A stretch of DNA of 64,000 nt from Acanthosepion lycidas (GCA_963932145.1 OZ010578.1:37115725-37179724); one strand, 5' to 3'; counted from the stretch's first letter, positions 34,175 through 46,889 are shown. Made by a program: numbers and translations. Notes: a model not told the origin generated them from the sequence alone.

Positions 34175-34900
34175 ATATATATACATATATATATATGTAT
34201 TAAAATGCTATTATTCAAAGTAATGATAATTTCATCGTTCAGACAAGGAATGTAAAAACTCTCCCTCCCCATTCTTCCAATAATACAAGCTGTTAACAGC
34301 ATGAGTTGTTAAAGATTCCAAGAAAAAATACAGCAAGGCAGGTAATGGAAACAAGGTGAGAGATATATGTATGCAACCAAACACTTTATAGGATGCAGTG
34401 AGCTTAAACCACAGAGAAAATGCAGCATTGACTGCTTCTCTGGTTGTCATGACAATGGAACTGTGGCAGAAAATCTTAGCTACTACCACTATCAATATTT
34501 GCTTTACTTCACTGATCTGCTGTTCCTGCTACTGCCATTATCTCTGGAGGCAATGATGATAAGCAATTCTTTATGTCACCACTACTACGACCACTGTCAA
34601 TGTTATCACTACTTTAATCACTTTCTCATTAAAAGCAAATTTTTATCTTAAGCCTGTCACCATAGTCCCAATCCTAGACAATACCATTTCCACATGACCT
34701 TATCACCAAGTTCTTCAACACCACAACTTACTTTACTATTATTGATATTATTACACCAGTAAGAGATAAGAAATCACTAAATATAATAATTATTAGTTAT
34801 CCTTGCTCTCTGCTACAAAGACCGTAAAAATTGATTGGTAGGAAATAAAATTAATTTACCAATTTCAAGAATAAGAAAACATGCTATTTGTTAGAGTTAG
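34175..34900. other. gene-free stretch
   Basis: The frames at 34232-34495 (minus) and 34367-34651 (plus) overlap on opposite strands across ACC/ACT-rich DNA and match no family. Confidence 0.4.
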
Positions 34901-34904
34901 CTGA

Positions 34905-35510
34905 TTCTTCTATATGCTATGTCCCTTCAGGACACTGGCGATCATGGCTCTCCATTTTTTCCCCATCATTTATAGCACTTAATAAATTTTGTCTTTTTGT
35001 TATCCCTGCTAAGTCTTACTCCACCATCCATTTACTTAAGTTTGCAAGGTAGCTTATGTGTTGTTTATATCTGGCCAACTTGCCTTCAATCTGTCTTGTG
35101 AGTATCAAATTTTCCAAACCTCTTTCCTCATTACGTGCTCCAGAAATTTCAACAATTTCCTCCTTATGTTAAGTATAACTGTTTCCATTTTCTTGAAAAC
35201 TTTGCACATGTTCAGTCTATAGTATTCTCAGCATTCTTTTGTAGAATTACATTTCTGTTATTTCAAGTCTCATTTTCATCTGTGCAGAGATTGTCCAGCA
35301 TTCACTGCCATAAGAGGACTGATATTGCATAACAATCTAATACTCTTTTTTTTGTTTCTAACAAATATTTCTGTTTCTTAATACTTTGTTTAGCTTTTGG
35401 AAGGCATCTTTTGCTATCCCAATGTGTCTTCGAATTTCAGTATCAAACTTTTCATCCTCTGTTAAAACACTTCCCAGATATTTAAAATGCTGTACTTGTT
35501 AGAGCAAGCT
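34905..35510 (-). mobile_element. LINE RT C-terminal fragment (RTE-like type)
   Basis: Minus reading: QVQHFKYLGSVLTEDEKFDT, EIRRHIGIAKDAFQKLNKVL, then an LLYGSECWTI-like block, YKRMLRIL, TEHV and finally MESHDRQCPEGT. This is the standard post-catalytic order of this LINE class. Frame changes and stops present. Confidence 0.8.
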
Positions 35511-35689
35511 GATTGGAGGAATAAAGAAAGGGACTTAATTTAATAAGAACAATTATGAGCCATAATAATTAGTGCAAATTAATTGCCAAAACTTTTGAGT
35601 TACTAATCTGAATTACTGGAGATATATAATTTTATATAAACTATACAAACAGGTATAATAGAAGAAAAAATGCAACAATATAGGTTAAT

Positions 35690-35815
35690 ATTGTTTCTTA
35701 ATACTTTCCTTAGCTTTTGGAAGGCATCTTTCACTATCACAATGAACTTTCAGATTTTGGTGTCACACTTTCCGTCTTTTGTTAAACTACTTCCTACATA
35801 TTTAAATTGTTGTTT
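35690..35815 (-). mobile_element. second fragment of the same LINE segment
   Basis: Minus: QQFKYVGSSLTKDGKCDTKI followed by VKDAFQKLRKVLRN repeats the segment found at 35378-35500, about 310 bp away in the same orientation, with independent substitutions. Confidence 0.7.
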
Positions 35816-35824
35816 TGTTTTGAT

Positions 35825-36150
35825 CATTTCACCCCAAGCAAGGCAATAAAGCCACTAAGACAAAGGATTACCAAGTGTTAGAGAGTATGTGAATAAAGAA
35901 AAAATACTATTAAGGAGAGAGAATAATAAAAGAACAAGAATTAAAAAGACAGAGGATAACGATTGACATTACATTTAAATTTTTGGAAATAAAAGTTGAT
36001 TGGAATGCAAAAAGAGTGAGAGAAGTAACTGTTAGCATAGCATAGTTACATCTAGACATTATGACCAAAAAATGATACCTTGTAGCCAATCTAGTACTGT
36101 GCTTAAATCCATAAAGTCTAGGTACCATAGAGACATGGGAATGAACAGTT
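35825..36150 (-). mobile_element. LINE 3' end
   Basis: On minus it ends GCCTTGCTTGGGGTGAAATG and carries the CTTTATGGATTTAAGCACAG and GGCTACAAGGTATCA blocks of the Jockey/CR1-like family. Confidence 0.7.
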
Positions 36151-36159
36151 AGGTAGACA

Positions 36160-37552
36160 ATAAAGTTTTCCTATCTTTCAAGATTTGTGTTACTGGACTT
36201 AATTCACATGGCACTTGGGTTTGAATTGAGTTGTTCAGACTGTTTCTGTTTACCACTTGAACCTTATTTTAGATAAAGTTTTCCAAAGAAGTCTGTGGTT
36301 CTTTTTTGCTTTTCTTTAACAGTTGACCAAAATGCAGTTCTATGTCTTATTTTCATAAATGGATTTGAGATGGGCAAATTAAATAATTATATAACTATAT
36401 GCTGGCTTTAAGTGCTCACTTTGGGCAAGTGTTTCACCCACAGAGGTCTCTTAATATAAGAGTCAAGGTCAGAGTAAAGCAGTTTACATCTTTATAAATG
36501 AGAATACATTGTGAGCACATCAAAATCTCATATCCGGTCAGTACTGTGTGCAAGTATGAAGATGGGCATTCAGCAATCTGTAATAAAACCTTTGACATTT
36601 TTGACCCACAAGCTCTATCAATTAAAGTGCAGTGGCAGGGGCATTCTCATGTTGCAATATTTTTTATTGCAAACAACAAAATGGGTAGCACGTGTAAATA
36701 GAAGAGGAAATAAGATATAATCAAAACGTTAACTTTCCACACGATCTTAAACAGAAGGTCAGGAAGGAAACTCCCATCAGTACTGGAAAGAGCTATAACA
36801 GTGAACTTATGAAGTTCAATTTCTTGACTCTTAAGAAAAAGATTTTATGAATTTTAGCTGACAGTAATTCTGTTTATTATTCATTTGAAACATTGTCTTT
36901 ATTTTAGTTGCAGTCATAACATTTCAGTAAAATTAATAAAAGTGATATAACAATAACACTAAAGTAGTAATTAATATAAGTTATTCCCTAATATGGACAG
37001 AAGACTGACAATATTCTATAAAGGGTTTGGTTCAAAGTTAGACTCAAAGATTATTGGCCAAAGAAACAAAGAAAAATGATCCCAAGGTACTAACAAACAT
37101 TATTACCCAAGTGTGCATATACATTATTGCTCAATGAAAATGTGCTGAGTAGGGTTGGATAAGTTGAACATTTAATCCTATTTTTTTCTATTAACATTTT
37201 ATCCCTTGATATTGAGCATTCTAATCATAAAAACTGCTTGTCTTAAAAGTGTTATCATCCAGAAATTTACTGGTCATCAGTTTTTCTTTTTGGCAAAAAA
37301 AAATCTTCATTATTGTTATATATATATATATTTCGAATATAACGTATAAGTTGTCTGTGATTTTAAATTTGTGGGTCATGACCTCTTACTTAGCGTAGGC
37401 CATTTTGATTGGGGGATCTGATTATAAACAAAACAAATTCTGCTGTTTTTGATGTAATATCCTAAAATAAAGAATATTGCTCTATTATTGTATTGAGACC
37501 GCTTTTAAATTAATATTACGAATGTTGGAATTCGTTCTCATTTCATATGGAG

Positions 37553-37593
<41 letters not shown>

Positions 37594-37600
37594 TAATGAT
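36160..37600. other. gene-free stretch
   Basis: Two overlapping short plus frames at 36498-36720 match no family. TA run at 37555-37589. Confidence 0.4.
37555..37589. repeat. (TA)n microsatellite
   Basis: About 17 TA units just left of the hairpin element. Confidence 0.95.
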
Positions 37601-37635
37601 ATATATTGTTATATGTGAAAAATAATATTGGGGAA

Positions 37636-38080
37636 ATGTATGAGAAAGTGGAAAAAGTTTTGTTTTTTTAGGACTTCAGACTAAATTTGTTATGTTGGTG
37701 TGAGTATATATATGTATATACATGTTAAAAAATGAGGGATGCTGGGAAGTTAAACATTTTTTTAATCTAGCCAATTTCATTTACATTCATTTTCTTTCTA
37801 TCACTTTTGTCATTAGATATGCTACACTGTGATAACAGAAGTTCTGTCAGGAATGGTTAAATGTTGTAAGAGTTGTGGGATATCTAACAAAAGTGATGGA
37901 AAGAAAAAGAATCTTAATGAAATCAGCTAGATTAAAAAAAACAAAAAGAAAATTTAAGATCCCCCATATCCTTCATTCGTGCACATATGTAGCAGCACCT
38001 ACATAACAAATTTAGTCCACTGATGTCCTAAAAGACGAAACACGCCACAAGAAAACTTTTTCCACTTTGTCATATACATA
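37636..38080. mobile_element. large imperfect hairpin with hammerhead-like motif
   Basis: Left GAAAGTGGAAAAAGTTTT (37645) pairs with right AAAACTTTTTCCACTTT (38053). Inside, ACTAAATTTGTTATGT pairs with ACATAACAAATTTAGT, and ATCACTTTTGT (37800) with ACAAAAGTGAT (37889). The right arm has CTGATGTCCTAAAAGACGAA then AC (38020-38041), close to a CUGAUGA-stem-GAAAC core. Arms of about 190-210 bp, considerably diverged. Grouped with the 11-kb hairpin by this motif. Confidence 0.5.
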
Positions 38081-38099
38081 TATATGGTGGACTATCCTT

Positions 38100-38450
38100 T
38101 TGTGAACAATAAATGAGGGTCAGCATTGGATCATGCCTTTCGTTTTACATTTCTGCCTGCTAGCAGGGTCTATTGTGGAGAAAATCAAGTAAGGGAAAGA
38201 CATATTTCATTTGTGCTTTCTTAAGTGAGATACTAGCCCAGCCTTGCTGCGGGCAACAAAGCCACACTGACAGATGAAATTTGTTAAAGCAGAACTTTAA
38301 TGGCGTGTCTGCTTCAGAAATTGATGAAGCTGATCACAGTGCTTCAGTCTACTGTCTTCAAAACCCTTTAACTTAATGAAATATGTCATATGCTACTCCT
38401 TTCGGTTTGATGCTTGGGTTTCCCAGGTTTTCAGATCAAAGTGTTGAGAC

Positions 38451-38494
<44 letters not shown>

Positions 38495-39410
38495 CATAAA
38501 GCATGTATTATACACCATATATAGTATAGTTATATAATAAGCTTTGCATAGTCCAAAATATTGTTGAAATAAGTTTTACTACATGAATTGAGTTACATTT
38601 TTGATATCCTACCATTAAGCTCTTTGTATTGTTAGGTCACAGTTGTTTGCAGGGTTAATATACATACCACTAGATAAGTAGCTGTCTAGGCAAAGAAAGA
38701 TGAATCCTGCTTCTATATGATCTTTGCATGATATGACACTACCTTGTTAACTAACCATTGCCCTGTGGTAGATGCCCTGGCCTGAAAGCAAAATATGATT
38801 TCACCCTTCACCTTTCAAGGAAGAAATAAAGAAAGAAATATTGAAACTACAAGTCTCTTCCAAGGCATTTTTTTAAACAAAATTCTTTTTTTTTCTTTTA
38901 GTGAAAAGCTGACTGTTTTCCCACTTGATATACAATTCAGATTTTAAAGGCTGGTGTAAAGAAGTTAGTTGATAGAGTTTATTTTGAAAAGAGTTTTTTT
39001 TTTTATTTATTTAATAGACACACACAGACCTTCATTCACACATTATTATTTCTTTTCTCTTTTGGGGGGCATTTGCATTCAGATGATCAGTTGGAGCTAC
39101 TGCAAACTATTAGTGAATTTTGTTACAAGACATTATCACAGACTAAGACACACCCAAACCACTGCACAAATTTAAACAATATGGAATGTCTAGCCTTTCT
39201 CAGTGTTTTCTACTCAGCACCACATCGATAATTCAAACACTAATAGCGCCATATTCTTCTGTTCTTTTGTTTTCTATTTGCAAGTAGTCAAAGTAAAAGA
39301 GTCAGGTAACAATTTGAATAAAATGATAAATGAAAAAGTTTCACTGTAAAAAAGTGCAAACAAACGGACACACAGACACAGGCACACACCATGTTATCAC
39401 CACCTTTCCC
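38100..39410. other. gene-free stretch
   Basis: Includes a TA run (38454-38492). A more GC-rich patch at 38100-38420 may be a dispersed repeat, but I cannot name it. Confidence 0.4.
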
Positions 39411-39415
39411 TGTTA

Positions 39416-39517
39416 TTAGGTTGGTGCAAAAATAATGACGTAATAATGTCGTTTTTTGACGTATTATTTAACGTCAAAAAACGACATTATTACGTCATTA
39501 TTTTTGCACCAACCTAA
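39416..39517. mobile_element. MADE1-like MITE, copy 2 (102 bp)
   Basis: TTAGGTTGGTGCAAAAATAA with a fully complementary right end, TA on both sides, inner part TGACGTAATAATGTCGTTTT and a loop around GACGTATTATTTAACGTC. Arms essentially perfect. Confidence 0.92.
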
Positions 39518-39519
39518 TA

Positions 39520-39587
39520 GAAATAGCCAAGACAAAAAAAAAAAAATTCAATTTTTTTTTTTTTTTGTTGTTTTGGACAATTTTTTT

Positions 39588-39618
<31 letters not shown>

Positions 39619-40980
39619 GTGAAAAAAATTGTGTTTAAACATATTTAAAAAAAATTAAAAAGAACAAAATAAAAACTAAGCTAGCAACAAAAAATAAAAA
39701 AATAAAAAATAGACAACAACAACAACAACAAAAGTTGCTTTTTTTTTAAGTTATCATTTTGTTTTCATAAATAACAAGTTTGAAATTACTGGATGTTGTG
39801 TTTTTTTTTTTGTTTTTTTTTTTTTTTACGAGGATGATTTAAAAAATAAAATCATGAAGAAATGCTCTTTCTACAAAATAAATTATACCTTTATCTTCAA
39901 AATCATTAAATGCTACTAGCCATAATATAGATTATTTGGAACTATAAAGAAAAACTTAGTTAATTCATTTTAGTTTCTTTTAATAATGAAACTTTTAAAA
40001 AATTCTTTTTTCCTTGTTTCCTTTTTCAAATATTTATTATTTTTGCTTGTTGGGGGAAATTTAATTTTCTTTTTTGTTGTTGTTGTTGTTTATATTCACT
40101 TTTGGCTTAAAAGAAATATATGTATAATTTTTCTTTTCATTATGATAAGCATTTTGAAAGAATTTTTATAAAGTGGTTCGCTTCTGTGGTAGCAGTCTGC
40201 CATTTAAATAAAAAAAAACAAAACATATTTTGGTTGGTTTAAATGTTGATTCTAAATATTTCTGAAGACTATATTTTTTTCAGCCTTCATAAATTTGAAA
40301 TCATGTCTGTCTTATTTTCCAATCATTATCAGGCAAGATCGTTATATTTTAATTGATGATTATTCCGAAGTGTTAGTCAAATTATTTCATAAAAGATTCT
40401 ATTTCAAATAATTTCTTCTTAGGTTATAGTTTTTTTGATTTATTTTCACCTTGTGGGACAGATTTATTTCTAAATGCATTAAGAGCAATTCAAGTATTTA
40501 AAATTGTGTTCAATGTTCTGAACAACTATTGGATTTATACGGACACTTCTCAAAAAATTATAGAAGTGATTTTGATGTTATTTCTGGATGAAATTCTATC
40601 TGGCTTCTCTGTTATACTTAAATTAGATATAAACAGCTACATAGAAACATTTTCTTTTTAACAAGAATTAAATTAATATATATATAATGCCTGAATGATT
40701 TTCCATGAAATTTTACATGTGATCAAATGAATGAAACTTATTAAAAACTGGCTAATTTTTATTGATATATTTTCATTAATCTTTACAAAAGCCGAAGATT
40801 TATCGGAAAAGGAAGGAGAGTTGAGAGAAAGAAGATTTTATAAACCTTCCTTCCTTTATTCAGGAATCAATTATTCTCTTTTATTCAGTTATTAGTGAAT
40901 CTAAGAGAACAATATTACCTATTCCAATGGTAGCAGTAATCCCAGAAGATATCTTTTTCGGCTGAGAAACATTGATTAAA

Positions 40981-41023
<43 letters not shown>

Positions 41024-41751
41024 GTGTGAATTGGCTTTTTTTCATGAAGTTCCTACATTACTAACAAAACCCTTTTTATATTAAACAATACTCTGCCTCA
41101 TCAAAAAAAGCCAGAGATGCAATTTGGGTTTAGAGTAATACCCTAGGCAGATCGCAAACTGATGAGCAGTTGATGCTGGAGAAGCAAATTTACTGCATTA
41201 CTCAGTATAGCATTTACTACTGCCACAACTGACAAGTAAAGGATCCACTTTTTTTTTTCTTTTCAATTTTTTTTTTTGTTTGCTTGCTTTTTTTTTTTCC
41301 GTGAAATGGCAAATACTGAACTGGTACAAGCGAAAAGAAACATTCAGTGCATTTTTTTTTTTTTTAAATTTAAAATACCTTCTTTGGTGTGTGTGTGTGT
41401 GTGTGTGTGTTTGTGTGTCTGGGTTGAAGGTTGGGGTTGAGGTGGTTTAGGGTAGGGCAGTTGGGGGGGGGGTCACTTTTTAAAAATTTTAATTGTGCTG
41501 TTTATTATTTTTAAAAAATGGAGGGCGGGGGGGGGGGTCAGAAGTATAACAAAAAAGAAGAAAAAAAGTGACCAACCACACAAATTTTGTGGAATTGTAT
41601 TGGAATCCGTTTCAAATGTTTTTTGGGGTTTTTTTTAAAAAAAAAAAAAAAAAGATAAAAATAAAACTATGTTTTCCTTAGGTATGAAACTGAGTGGCCC
41701 TTCATGGTTTGAGATTTTCATACAAATGATCAAGAGCTTTTTTTAAAAATT

Positions 41752-41782
<31 letters not shown>

Positions 41783-42100
41783 CTACAAGAAAACAATTAA
41801 ATGGATGTATAAATAAAATATAAATAAAACTGTTTGCTCTCTGAGAAAAAAAATCCCAGAGAGGATTAACAACAGCAGTAAATAAAAAATTGTTTTTTTT
41901 TTTCTCAACAAAAAGGATATATATTAAATATTAAAAAAAAATTAAAAAATTGGCAAAATGAAAGTAAAATCTTTGTGCCATTTACACTGAGGACATTACC
42001 TGACAAAAAGGTCAGATATCTGTAATATTACAAAAATGACATTTTTTAATAGGAAATGCCAAATATGGTTCGATTGAGGTTAATGTTTGGTTCATACCAC

Positions 42101-42134
<34 letters not shown>

Positions 42135-43660
42135 ATGTAAGAATTAATAATTCTTTTTCTCAAGTTTCCAAAAAACAAGATTTAAAAATCTCAGCATTCA
42201 TAGCACCTATCTAATTAACAAGTAAAATAATATTTAACACTTTAAATTTTAATGCAGAAATTAAAAAAAAAGTTTATTTTCATTTTCAGCATCTTCTCCA
42301 CAGTCTGTTTTCAGCAATGGTGAGAAAAGAATTGATCCCAATCTAATCCCACCATATTGCTGGCTGTCTATGAAATATAAACATATTTTCTGCTGTTTTT
42401 GTCTGTGAGAGTATTTAATATTTGTTTTCAAAAACCTTGAAAAGATTATTGATGCTGGAAAAAAAATTCATGAAAAACTGATGGTATCAACAAAACAATG
42501 ACTAGATTTGCAATCTTTTGTATCTTGCAAATAAAAACCAAAGCAACAATTAAAAAATGTTAAAAAATAAACATAGGTAACCATGGCAGTATGTAAAATA
42601 AGGCAAGGGGCTCAGATTTCATGGTAATAAGTACCATCAAAAGAAAAAAAAATTCAGCACTTTTCTTTCTGGGGAAAGACTTTGCAAGACTGTTTTTTCA
42701 TATGACAGTTGTGAAGAACTTAGCCAGATTAGAGAAAAAAAGGATTTTTGAGAGAAAATTTCCAGAATATCTATTCAAAAAGCAGATGACATCTCTCTAA
42801 AAAAATATTGCAAATTTGAGAGAACACTACAGAGTTTAATATAGTAAAGTTTTTTAGGGGGGTATCATTTAAGACAACATTTATGTTATTTTATCGTGTA
42901 CAGAAACTCTACTTATTTTCAGAAGAAAAATTGAAAGAATATTTTAAAGTTTTTTTTTCTTTTTAAACTATTTTCAATTATAATTGAGTTATTTCTCAAT
43001 TAAAAAATTTTCTGTTAGAATCTCAGATATTAGTTCCCAAACCTCAATTTTTCTGTAAGAACATGAGCTCAGAAATATTAAAAAGGTTCCAATATTGAAA
43101 AAGATATTTCTATTTGACTCAACTATTTACCTACATCAAGAGGAGAACAACAAACACTATAAATTATAAATGCATATAAAACATGCACATATAAAAAAAA
43201 AAAAAAAAAAAATTTTGAAAATAGATGCTGTTTTATTTGTTGCATCATAAGTTAAAAAATATCTTAAAACTTATTCAAAAATGCAATCTAGCTAAGCAAC
43301 AGTTTTTGTTTTCTAAAAAATATACAAAGATTTCTAAGCGAAAAAAAAATTACTGAAGTATAGAAATTGGTAGAATCTGCACATCAGAAAGTATACATCT
43401 GGTTTTTCAGTTGGAACTGTTAAATAAAAAAAAAAAACTTCCTTTTTGCAAGCAGGTATATAAAAACCATGATGTCACAAAAGTGTTTTGCTTATTTTTC
43501 CTCCCCTTTTATTCTTTTTTTTTTTTTGCTGAATTGGTGAAATACCAATGTTCTTGTTTGCAAAATTTCTTAGATAGTCAATCATTAAATTAAAAGAAGG
43601 ATCTTTGTTGCTTAAGTTATCAGATGAAACAATTGGACAAGTAGCAAAACTAATTATTAA
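39520..43660. other. long gene-free, homopolymer-rich stretch
   Basis: No coding frame above 62 codons that looks real. Many A or T runs (39595-39618, 41757-41781, 42104-42132, 43193-43211), a TA run (40983-41013), a GT run (41390-41410) and G-rich DNA at 41430-41540. Confidence 0.55.
41421..41472 (+). other. G-rich tract, possible G-quadruplex
   Basis: GGGTAGGGCAGTTGGGGGGG (41450-41469) within a G/T-rich stretch satisfies the four-run quadruplex pattern with short loops. A second run of 11 G lies near 41527-41538. Confidence 0.5.
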
Positions 43661-43666
43661 AAAGTA

Positions 43667-43767
43667 TTAGGTTGGTGCAAAAATAATGACGTAATAATGT
43701 CGTTTTTTGACGTATTTTTAACGTCAAAAAACGACATTATTACGTCATTATTTTTGCACCAACCTAA
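43667..43767. mobile_element. MADE1-like MITE, copy 3 (101 bp)
   Basis: Same sequence class as copy 2 with one base fewer in the loop; TA target duplication on both sides. Confidence 0.92.
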
Positions 43768-43983
43768 TAACTAAAGTTACTAATTTTTCTAATATTGACA
43801 TCTACACTTTTCATTCTCTCATTTGTTTGTCTTACAAACGGCATTGGCAAAGTTAGAGCTATACATAGGTTTTGATAGAGAAAGGAAGTCTCAAATAAAA
43901 CTCTTGTTTTATGAGAATTTATCAAAATATGCCACTCCCATAATGATCATCATCCACATCAAAGACAGTTCTAATATTTTACT

Positions 43984-43989
<6 letters not shown>

Positions 43990-44041
<52 letters not shown>
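43990..44041. repeat. (TA)n microsatellite
   Basis: About 26 TA units. Confidence 0.95.
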
Positions 44042-44042
<1 letters not shown>

Positions 44043-44144
44043 CTAAGTTATACCCATATTTGAGTAAATGTTGCCTTTATTTTCTAGACAGCATTTTATT
44101 TCATCTACCAGCTTGAACATTTGAGAAATCTTATTAAAGAAAAA

Positions 44145-44225
44145 ATGTGCCCTCTGGCAAGATTTGAACCTGTGTCCTCTTTTGCAGGAGAAACCATCAT
44201 TAGATCCGATGTGTTTTAATCAACT
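44145..44225 (-). mobile_element. tRNA-like SINE head, degraded
   Basis: Minus: GGACACAGGTTCAAATCTTG is a B-box match and CCAGAGGGCACAT lies downstream, as in the head at 8699-8772. The A-box side is poor. Confidence 0.4.
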
Positions 44226-44524
44226 TGTCTATGAAGAGTGTCATGATTAGGCAAGGGTACAATTGGCCTTTTAAACACACTTTTCCTCGTCCATCCAGAT
44301 CTTCGAAAGTTCATGACTTGTATCCGAAACAAAGTAATTTTTAAAGGGGTAATAAATTTTTATCATGTTTAATGTAATAAAAATATGTCAGATTAATAAT
44401 TTATTACCCCTTTATATATATAAGTATGTATGTATATAGTGTACCAGGTATTTGAACATACATTTTTAGAGTCATAATTGGAAAAATACCTCAGGTAATG
44501 TCATGTAACATACATGAAAATCTA

Positions 44525-45170
44525 ACAATCTCATTTCTCTTTCAGACTTATTGGGAGCTTTAACAAGACAGCATACAATCCGATACAGGAAATAAAAAAA
44601 GGCACATCATGCTTGTAGCACTAATTACCCACCAGAACAACTTGAGTGAATATTTTGAAAATGGCCCAGAAGACAGGCAGAATCACATGTGGCTCGGTAT
44701 GAACCCCCACAAAAGTACCCGTGATAATGAATATTAGTTTCCTGTCATCTGTAATGTCTCTTAGGATCATGAGCAACAAAGGCCATTTCATACTACTGAA
44801 TCTCTTTCCACATGGGTTAATGTCATCACCTACAATGAGGTGTTGGACACAGTAACCATGCCCTGAATCAGGAGTTGACCATACATGTTTTCTGCTTCCT
44901 CCCACATGACTCAAGAGTGGCTGGCAGTGAATTTTTAAAATCATGTCCCCCTTAACAGGTGGCCTTCTTGTTGTCCTGATTTGAATTATTTGGTGTGTTG
45001 TCAAGATAGAGATCAGCCAGTGGCTCCATAATACCACAGACACATTGAAGGCTGCCATCTTGGACATGATGACTAACATCAATGAGAACCGTTTGATCTG
45101 AGTATGCAGTTGCTTCTGAGGTCACATCAAGACTCTCCTTAAGTGCTAGGCTGATTTTATTGAATAGCCT
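44525..45170 (+). mobile_element. mariner-type transposase remnant
   Basis: In shifting frames the plus strand gives VPVIMNISFLSSVMSLRIMS, NKGHFILLNLFPHGLMSSP, then TDTLKAAILDMMTNINENRL and VCSCF. This follows the core and C terminus of transposases of the VMSNKGHFMPPNLFPHGLK to LKAAILDVMTNI type. The 153-codon minus frame opposite (44621-45082) is its shadow. Catalytic part decayed. Confidence 0.6.
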
Positions 45171-45268
45171 TTTTTTAGAAATATACTGATTTTATTTTGG
45201 TTGAATATTGGCTACTTTAAGATATCATTTGTTCTCAATTACCTGGTGCATGGCACTTGACGCATGTA

Positions 45269-45370
45269 TTAGGTTGGTGCAAAAATAATGACGTAATAAT
45301 GTCGTTTTTTGACGTTAAAAAATACATCAAAAAACGACATTATTACGTCATTATTTTGGCACCAACCTAA
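45269..45370. mobile_element. MADE1-like MITE, copy 4 (102 bp)
   Basis: Same class as copies 2 and 3, but the central part is inverted in sense (GACGTTAAAAAATACATC). The right end reads TTTTGGCACCAACCTAA with one substitution, and the right TA of the target is lost. Confidence 0.9.
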
Positions 45371-45374
45371 TTCA

Positions 45375-46425
45375 TTTATGTGTGTGTATATAGTATTTGA
45401 AGCTTTATATATAATTCTGTTTGACAAGAATGAATTGACATCAAGTGTCTAATGAAATCATAGATTAATACTGTCTTAACAATATTCGTTTTTAAATTTA
45501 CAGGACTACTTGAGTATTGTCTCCCTCCCCCTATTTATATTACGTTTAGAATTTAGATTACTATCAGAATCTCTTGTCATGTATTTAAAGAATTTTTTTT
45601 TAAACAAATCTACCCAGAATTAGAGTTGTGTCATACAAAATTTCCAACTTCTTTTTAAAATACTCACAACCATTCCACAATATTTCAACAATCACAATAT
45701 ACTTTGATATGATATAATGAAGAAACAACCGAAAAACCACAGGAATTTGTGCAAACATAGTAACAAAAACATACCTATGTACATATTCACTAACACCCAG
45801 TGTATGCATTTATACAAGTATGTGCAGGGGTGCTTAATTTCTAAGAATATAAAAACAGGACCGTGTCAGGAGGAAAAGTTTCTCAAGAGTGATATATGGT
45901 TGAAAGAATATTTTAAAGGAAAAAAACCAAAAAAAAAAAAACCCCCCCCCCAAAAAAAAAAAATCAATTTTTTTAAGTAATTTTTTTAAGTGTATTTTTT
46001 TAATGGAGCAATTTATCATTCATTTAACTTTTCAAGCGAAAAAGAAGAAACAGTTATAATCTTTGAAAAATTCATCACCAATTTTTCATTATGTATTTTT
46101 GTATAGTCATCAGGTCGGTTGGTTGATTTTACATGGTAACTTTGTATAGTCATTGGATAAAAAATTTTTTTTAATATAATTTAAAAATTTCAAATTCCAT
46201 AGAAGTTTGTAAAAGTGAGAAAATTTCAAACAAAATATGGTGAAATGAATAAATTTACACAGAAATCTGAGTTTATTTCCATGTAAGCAAGTGCCACTGT
46301 AAGGTAGTGAAATTTAAAAAACATTTCAAATGTCTATGTGCTCAAAGAATTACTAGAAACAGCTTTAAGAATATATATATATATATATATATATACTCTT
46401 GCCAAAGATAAACACTGATACAGCC
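45375..46425. other. gene-free AT-rich stretch
   Basis: A C-run inside A-rich DNA (45930-45962) and a TA run (46373-46395); no gene seen. Confidence 0.45.
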
Positions 46426-46429
46426 TTTT

Positions 46430-46660
46430 GCTGCTACTGTCCGAGAAGATTAGGCAGTTATGGGGAAGTGGTTTTCCCAAGTGTTCACTCATCCTTATCT
46501 CTATCAACCATCATGACATGTCATTATAACAAGACATCCTGTCAAGATTGCAAATAGAAGTGGTTTTATGCCTTTGCCAATGGTACCCATGTGACATGAA
46601 CAGAATCCATAATGGGAACCATTATACCACTCTGTCAACCATTACATCACTCCACTCTTC
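46430..46660 (-). mobile_element. SINE-like repeat, second family (tentative)
   Basis: Minus strand: GGAGTGATGTAATGGTTGAC and GAGTGGTATAATGGTTCCCA look like A-box regions. The tail GACAGGATGTCTTGTTATAA, TCATGATGGTTGAT and AACCACTTCCCCATAACTGC parallels 48955-49175. Confidence 0.4.
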
Positions 46661-46804
46661 CAAATACATACATAAATACATATATCTATATACACAACTG
46701 CCAGGGCTTCATTATTATACTTGGGTAATTTTTAAATAATATTTTATAATATTCTTCCTCTTATGTTTGTCTTGAGAGAGAGAGAGAGAGAATTATTTAT
46801 AATA

Positions 46805-46884
46805 TTAGGTTGGTGCAAAAATAATGTCGGTTTTTGACGTATTTTTTCACGTCAAAAACCGACATTGTTTTTGCACCAACCTAA
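46805..46884. mobile_element. MADE1-like MITE, copy 5 (80 bp)
   Basis: TA-flanked; arms TTAGGTTGGTGCAAAAATAA with the GTCGGTTTTTGACGT centre. An 80-bp relative of copies 2-4. Sits just after a GA microsatellite (46776-46791). Confidence 0.9.
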
Positions 46885-46889
46885 TATTA

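Noticed and set aside
44621-45082. 153-codon minus-strand open frame
   Set aside because: It lies opposite a plus-strand mariner transposase remnant whose conserved blocks are in order, so the minus frame is a shadow.
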